DNA of 64,000 bases from Burkholderia diffusa (GTDB taxonomy: Bacteria > Pseudomonadota > Gammaproteobacteria > Burkholderiales > Burkholderiaceae): contig NZ_CABVPN010000002.1 of NCBI RefSeq assembly GCF_902499115.1, positions 186,001-250,000 on the forward strand. The letters run 5' to 3'. Made by a program: the position numbers and the translations under genes. Below, piece by piece: positions 60,088 through 64,000 of the stretch; the first letter of the stretch is position 1, and each line of letters begins with the position of its first letter. Below the pieces are notes generated by a model. The model did no database searches. It saw nothing but the letters and a program-made list of their open reading frames with translations, and was not told the origin of the DNA.

Positions 60088-60786
60088 ATGACCCGCCTTT
60101 CCCTTCCACACGGCCAGCTCTGCGTCTGGACGGACATCGACCCCGCGCACGAAGCCGATTTCAACGCGTGGTACGACCGCGAGCACATGCAGGAGCGTGT
60201 CGCGATTCCCGGCTTCACGCATGCGCGACGGTTTCGCGCGACGGACGGCGGCTCGCGCAAGTACCTCGCGCTCTACGTGACGGACACGCTCGACGTGTTC
60301 CGCAGCGACGCGTATCGGCGCGCATTCACGCAGCAGACCGCCTGGTCGCTCGCGAACTTCGAACGGATGACGGGCACGCAGCGGCGAGTCGGCGACCTGA
60401 CGATCGAGGCCGGCGACGGCGAAGGCATGCATCTCGCGCTGTTCGTGCTGCAGTCTGAGCACATCGACGTGCCGCACCTGCGCGAGCGCTTCGACGCGGT
60501 GCTGAGCGAACCCGGCATCCATGCGGCACGGCTGTTCCGCACCGTGCCGGACCTGTCCGCGCCGATCGGTGCCGATGCGGCCGCGCGTCCGGCCGCCGAC
60601 GCGCTCGTGCTGATCGAGGGCAGCGATGCGGCGGCCACCCGCCGCGTCGCCACCGCCATCTCTACCGCCATCGCCGGTCACGACGAAGTGCGCACCTTCG
60701 ACCTGCTTTGGCGCGCCGCCGCGCCGCCGCCGGCGGCCGGTCGCGATGCCGAAACGAAAGCGGCCGCCGCCGCCCTGCCGGCCTGA
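60088..60786 (+). CDS. Protein of unknown function (DUF4286-like)
   Basis: The product is 232 residues. The N-terminal domain (about 1-105) with CVWTDIDPAHEADFNAWYDREHMQERVAIPGF (as DFNAWYDREHMQERV) resembles EthD/DUF4286-type ferredoxin-like folds that bind aromatic or polyketide substrates. A second half repeats a similar fold (about 115-210). GAGGA precedes ATG 60088. It lies 79 bp before the MFS gene, consistent with an operon. It may be an accessory enzyme or chaperone for the pathway. Confidence 0.7.
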   Translation: MTRLSLPHGQLCVWTDIDPAHEADFNAWYDREHMQERVAIPGFTHARRFRATDGGSRKYLALYVTDTLDVFRSDAYRRAFTQQTAWSLANFERMTGTQRRVGDLTIEAGDGEGMHLALFVLQSEHIDVPHLRERFDAVLSEPGIHAARLFRTVPDLSAPIGADAAARPAADALVLIEGSDAAATRRVATAISTAIAGHDEVRTFDLLWRAAAPPPAAGRDAETKAAAAALPA

Positions 60787-60866
60787 ATCCCGACTTCGCC
60801 ACCGGCCGCGTCATCCGTCATCGGCACGCGCGTCATCCCGTCATCCTTCACGACATCCCCGACACC

Positions 60867-62174
60867 ATGAGCACTCTCGCCCAGCCCGCCGCCCACGCAC
60901 CCCGCCGCGTCCGCAACAGCCGACTCGCGACCGCGAGCATGATCGGCACGTCGCTCGAGTGGTACGACTTCACGATCTACAACACGCTCGCCGCGCTCGT
61001 CTTCAATCATCTGTTCTTTCCGTCGGTCGATCCGCTGGCCGGCACGATCCTCGCGTTCTCGACCTATGCGGTCGGCTACGTATCGCGCCCGCTCGGCGGC
61101 TTCGTGTTCGGCAATCTCGGCGACCGCATCGGCCGCCGTGCGGTGCTGATGCTCACGCTCGTGCTGATGGGCGTCACGACCGCGCTGATGGGCGCGCTGC
61201 CGACCTATGCGCAGGCCGGCATCCTGAGCCCGATCCTGCTCGTCGCGCTGCGCTTCGTGCAGGGCGTCGCGCTCGGCGGCGAATGGGCCGGCGCGGTGCT
61301 GCTGTCGGTCGAGCACGGCGACCAGAAGCGGCGCGGGCTGTCCGCATCGTGGACGCAGATCGGCCCGTCGTTCGGCACGCTGCTCGGTACCGGCTGCATC
61401 GCGCTCGTGACACTGTCGACCACGTCGGGCGACTTCCTGTCGTGGGGCTGGCGCGTGCCGTTCGCGGCCAGCGCGCTGCTCGTCGTGTTCGGTTTCTGGC
61501 TGCGGCGCGGCGTCGACGAAACGCCGCAGTTCGAGCAGCTCGCCGAATCGCACGCGACCGCCGAGGTGCCCGTCGCCGACGTGCTGAAGTATCACTGGAA
61601 GCGCCTGCTGATCGCGGGCGGGTCGCGGATCGGTTCGGACGTGCTGTACGCGCTGATCGTCGTGTTCACGCTGACCTACGTGACGACCGTGCTGCACCTG
61701 TCGCGCCCCGTCGCACTGACGGCCGTGATGATCGGCACGGCGTGCAACGCGCTCGCGGTGCCGTTCTTCGGCGCGCTGTCGGACCGCTTCGGACGCCGCC
61801 CCGTGTACCTCGCCGGCGCGATCGCCGGGATCGTGTGGGCGTTCGTGTTCTTCACGATGCTCGATTCGGCGCGGCCGGGTGCGATCGTCGCGGCGGTTGC
61901 GATCGGCCTCGTGATCCATGCGGCGATGTACGGTCCGCAAGGCGCGTTCGTCACCGAACAGTTCCCGACGCGCGTGCGTTACGCGGGCTCGTCGCTGGCC
62001 TACACGCTCGCTGGCATCGTCGGCGGCGGTTTCGCGCCGCTCGTGATCGCGACGCTGTTCCGCGAGACAGGAACGACGACGGCCGTGTCGCTGTACGTCA
62101 CCGCGTCGCTCGTCGTCACGTCGATCGCGCTGCTGGCCGCGCGCGAGACCGCGCACCGGCCGCTCGCGGATTGA
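60867..62174 (+). CDS. MFS transporter (metabolite:H+ symporter, MHS family)
   Basis: The product is 435 residues with about 12 helices. The helix 2-3 loop GNLGDRIGRRAVL (near 85) and the domain-two counterpart GALSDRFGRRPVYL near 305 are MHS features, as is the start TSLEWYDFTIYN. It imports organic acids or zwitterions such as shikimate, proline, alpha-ketoglutarate or aromatic acids. A clear Shine-Dalgarno is not seen, but the ATG at 60867 begins the family N-terminus. It is probably the uptake system of the five-gene cluster. Confidence 0.92.
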   Translation: MSTLAQPAAHAPRRVRNSRLATASMIGTSLEWYDFTIYNTLAALVFNHLFFPSVDPLAGTILAFSTYAVGYVSRPLGGFVFGNLGDRIGRRAVLMLTLVLMGVTTALMGALPTYAQAGILSPILLVALRFVQGVALGGEWAGAVLLSVEHGDQKRRGLSASWTQIGPSFGTLLGTGCIALVTLSTTSGDFLSWGWRVPFAASALLVVFGFWLRRGVDETPQFEQLAESHATAEVPVADVLKYHWKRLLIAGGSRIGSDVLYALIVVFTLTYVTTVLHLSRPVALTAVMIGTACNALAVPFFGALSDRFGRRPVYLAGAIAGIVWAFVFFTMLDSARPGAIVAAVAIGLVIHAAMYGPQGAFVTEQFPTRVRYAGSSLAYTLAGIVGGGFAPLVIATLFRETGTTTAVSLYVTASLVVTSIALLAARETAHRPLAD

Positions 62175-62223
62175 GCGTCCCTGCCGATCGTTTCATTCAT
62201 TCGCACTTCAAACGGATACCCGC

Positions 62224-62925
62224 ATGCAAGCCCTGTCGTTCAACGTGATGTCCCCGCAAGGTGCGTCCGCTCATGTCGACGTCGAGATCGAACGTGTCGT
62301 GATTGCCGGCTGGGCCGGCCGCGATCCGGACGCGATCCGCGCGCACATCGACGAACTCGCGGCGCTCGGCGTCGCGCCGCCGTCGACCACGCCGTGCTTC
62401 TATCGCGTGTCGTCCGCGCTGCTCACGCAGGCGGCATCGATCGGCGTGCTCGGCGCGCGCTCGGGCGGCGAGATCGAGTGCGTGCTGATCGACAGCCCGG
62501 TCGGCACGCTGGTGACGGTCGGTTCCGACCATACGGATCGGGAAGTCGAGGCCTACGGCGTCGCGGTGTCGAAGCAGGTATGCGCGAAACCGCTCGGCCG
62601 CGATGCGTGGCGCCATGCGGACGTTGCCGATCACTGGGACGCGATCGAGATGCGTTCATGGTTGATCGGACCCGGCGGAGAACGCGTCGCGTATCAACAT
62701 GGCGCCGTCAGCGGGCTGCTCGCGCCCGATGCGCTGTGGCAGCGCTTCGATGACCGGCGCACGATGCCCGCGCGCTGCGCGATGTTCGGCGGCACGGTCG
62801 CCGTGCACGGCGCGATCGCGGCGATGGGCGACGGTGACACATTCGAGATGGAACTGCACGATCCGGTGCTCGGGCGCAGCCTCCGGCACCGGTATGCGGT
62901 CGAGGTATTGCCGGTCGTCGCGTGA
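62224..62925 (+). CDS. DUF2848-type protein
   Basis: The product is 233 residues and matches the DUF2848 pattern: VVIAGWAGRDP near 26, PPSTTPCFYRV near 53, VTVGSDHTDREVEAYGV near 98 and a SKQVCAKPL segment near 117. Fumarylacetoacetate hydrolase-like motifs are weakly suggested by the GSDHTDR and CAKP segments, so a hydrolase role in ring or branched acid breakdown is a reasonable inference. It follows the MFS gene by 49 bp. Confidence 0.82.
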   Translation: MQALSFNVMSPQGASAHVDVEIERVVIAGWAGRDPDAIRAHIDELAALGVAPPSTTPCFYRVSSALLTQAASIGVLGARSGGEIECVLIDSPVGTLVTVGSDHTDREVEAYGVAVSKQVCAKPLGRDAWRHADVADHWDAIEMRSWLIGPGGERVAYQHGAVSGLLAPDALWQRFDDRRTMPARCAMFGGTVAVHGAIAAMGDGDTFEMELHDPVLGRSLRHRYAVEVLPVVA

Positions 62926-63001
62926 CGGCAGGTGGCAGGCGCGCATGCGATCACGGACATGAACCGCATGCGGGCCCGCCATTCGCGTGCGCCGCTCGCC
63001 G

Positions 63002-63982
63002 TCATCGCAAGCAGCCCAGCCCGGCCAGCGCCGCCTCCACCGCGGTATCGAGCGGCGTCATCGGCTCGCGGCCCAGCACCGCCGTCACCCGCGCGTTGTC
63101 CATCCGGAGCGGCTCGCGCCACAGATAGCGCATCTCGAGCATCTCGCGCATCGTCGTGACGAACGGTGCCGCGGCCCACACAAGCCACCACGGAAATCGC
63201 CGCACCGTCGGCCGCATCCCGTGCCGCTGCGCGACGCGGCGCACGGCCTGCGCCATCTGCGTGCCGTCCGCGTCCCAGTGCCCGCCGAGATGGAAGCGCG
63301 CGAACGGCTCCAGCGTGTCGCGTCGCTCGAGCAGCTCGACCATCGTGCGCGCGACGTCCGGCACGTACGCCCATTGATGGCCGACGCCCGGCCGGCCCGG
63401 CACGCTGATGGCCGCGACGGGCCGCCCGGCCTTGACGAGCCCCTGCCCGAACCAGTTGTTGCCCGCATGCCCCCCGAAGAAATCGCCGGCCCGCACGATG
63501 ATCGTCCGGACGCCCTGCGCGGTCGCCGCCTGCAAGCGCCGCTCCATCTCGACGCGGATCGCGCCCTTGCGCGTCACCGGATGCTGCGGCGCCTCTTCGC
63601 GCAACACGGGAAACGCGTCGGGGCCGTAGTTGTAGATCGTCCCCGGCAGCACGACGGTCGCCTGCGCCGCCGTCGCCGCCGCGATCGTGTTGTCGAGCAT
63701 CGGCAGCACCTGCGTCGACCAGTTCCGGTAACCGGGCGGGTTCACCGCATGCACGATCACGCTGCAGCCGCGCGCCGCGCGGACCACCGCCTCGCGATCG
63801 AGCGCGTCGCCGCGCATCCAGGCGATCCCGTCGCGCTCCACCGTCTCGGCGTCGAGCGCGCGCTTGAGCGCGCGCACCTGCCAGCCGGCATCGCGCAACT
63901 GACGCGCGACCTCGCCGCCGATGCCTCCGCTCGCGCCGAGCACGAGTGCCTGTCGTTGCGTTCCGCCTGCGTTTGCCGTCAT
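63002..63982 (-). CDS. NAD-dependent epimerase/dehydratase-like protein
   Basis: The product is 326 residues. The cofactor loop is LVLGASGGIGGE (about residues 13-24), with the conserved SDR/extended-type body (HAVNPPGYRNW near 78, a possible active-site Tyr in GTIYNYGPDAF near 117, and R/K residues near 139). CGGAGA at the right edge supports the start at 63982. It is single and points toward DUF2848. The substrate is unknown, and it may act on nucleotide sugars or other NAD(P)-linked substrates. Confidence 0.85.
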   Translation of the reverse strand: MTANAGGTQRQALVLGASGGIGGEVARQLRDAGWQVRALKRALDAETVERDGIAWMRGDALDREAVVRAARGCSVIVHAVNPPGYRNWSTQVLPMLDNTIAAATAAQATVVLPGTIYNYGPDAFPVLREEAPQHPVTRKGAIRVEMERRLQAATAQGVRTIIVRAGDFFGGHAGNNWFGQGLVKAGRPVAAISVPGRPGVGHQWAYVPDVARTMVELLERRDTLEPFARFHLGGHWDADGTQMAQAVRRVAQRHGMRPTVRRFPWWLVWAAAPFVTTMREMLEMRYLWREPLRMDNARVTAVLGREPMTPLDTAVEAALAGLGCLR

Positions 63983-64000
63983 GGTCGTTCTCCGTGAATG

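Overview
The window is about 64 kb of high-GC DNA with no tRNA, rRNA, insertion sequence or CRISPR array that I can see. A LuxR-type/LuxI-type pair recognisable as CepR/CepI, flanked by an RsaM-like gene, together with many large porins, LysR regulators, short-chain dehydrogenases (SDR) and DUF4148/DUF3331/DUF2848-type proteins, points to Burkholderia, most likely the Burkholderia cepacia complex, and probably the second chromosome, where cepIR is known to lie. Species cannot be fixed by eye.

Layout. 1-2.6 kb: the end of a FUSC-type efflux gene overlapping a TolC-like outer membrane lipoprotein. 2.7-3.7 kb: an MgtC/SapB membrane protein with a long leader holding two strong hairpins. 3.7-6.6 kb: the quorum-sensing locus cepR / rsaM-like / cepI / a conserved unknown gene. 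6.6-6.8 kb: a terminator that may belong to a short CU-rich RNA. 6.9-9.6 kb: ribA, a CBS-domain protein, a DUF4148 secreted protein and rnk. 9.8-11 kb: a highly expressed porin. 11.5-15.8 kb: a small exported ORF, an isochorismatase-like hydrolase, a broken VOC gene, an SDR and an NCS1 permease. 16.1-22.6 kb: a three-gene RND efflux operon divergent from soxR, with a SoxR-type dyad between them. 22.6-23.2 kb: fused remnants of an SDR and a LysR gene. 23.2-25.7 kb: TetR and an NDH-2-like dehydrogenase, then DUF3331. 25.7-30.3 kb: a C4-dicarboxylate carrier, gamma-glutamyltransferase and an RpiR-type regulator.

30.7-34.2 kb: a two-gene ABC importer with a fused double permease. 34.4-37 kb: metallophosphoesterase, cupredoxin and a patatin-like lipase. 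37-38.7 kb: divergent SDR/LysR. 38.9-41.6 kb: ArsR-type regulator, Old Yellow Enzyme, GNAT and a LysE-type exporter. 41.7-48.8 kb: an unknown gene, a PI-PLC-like protein, LacI, a sugar ABC importer without an ATPase gene, and a second porin. 49-56.2 kb: an amine or amino-acid catabolic block (AraC, DUF3156-like, APC permease, class III aminotransferase, aldehyde dehydrogenase, LuxR-type regulator). 56.3-57.5 kb: a 100-bp tandem repeat and a zinc metallopeptidase. 58-64 kb: SDR, LysR, a small unknown, an MHS-type MFS transporter and DUF2848, which look like an uncharacterised catabolic cluster, and finally an NAD-dependent epimerase-like gene.

The best leads are regulatory or structural. They are the SoxR-type 19-bp-spacer promoter in front of the RND operon, the rnk leader with a CUCCUCCC loop and a competing hairpin, the short CU-rich RNA candidate after the cepI operon, the 10-bp inverted repeat next to the cep box, the deletion-fused SDR/LysR remnants, and the 100-bp tandem repeat. 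Nothing in the window is an obvious new defence or mobile system.
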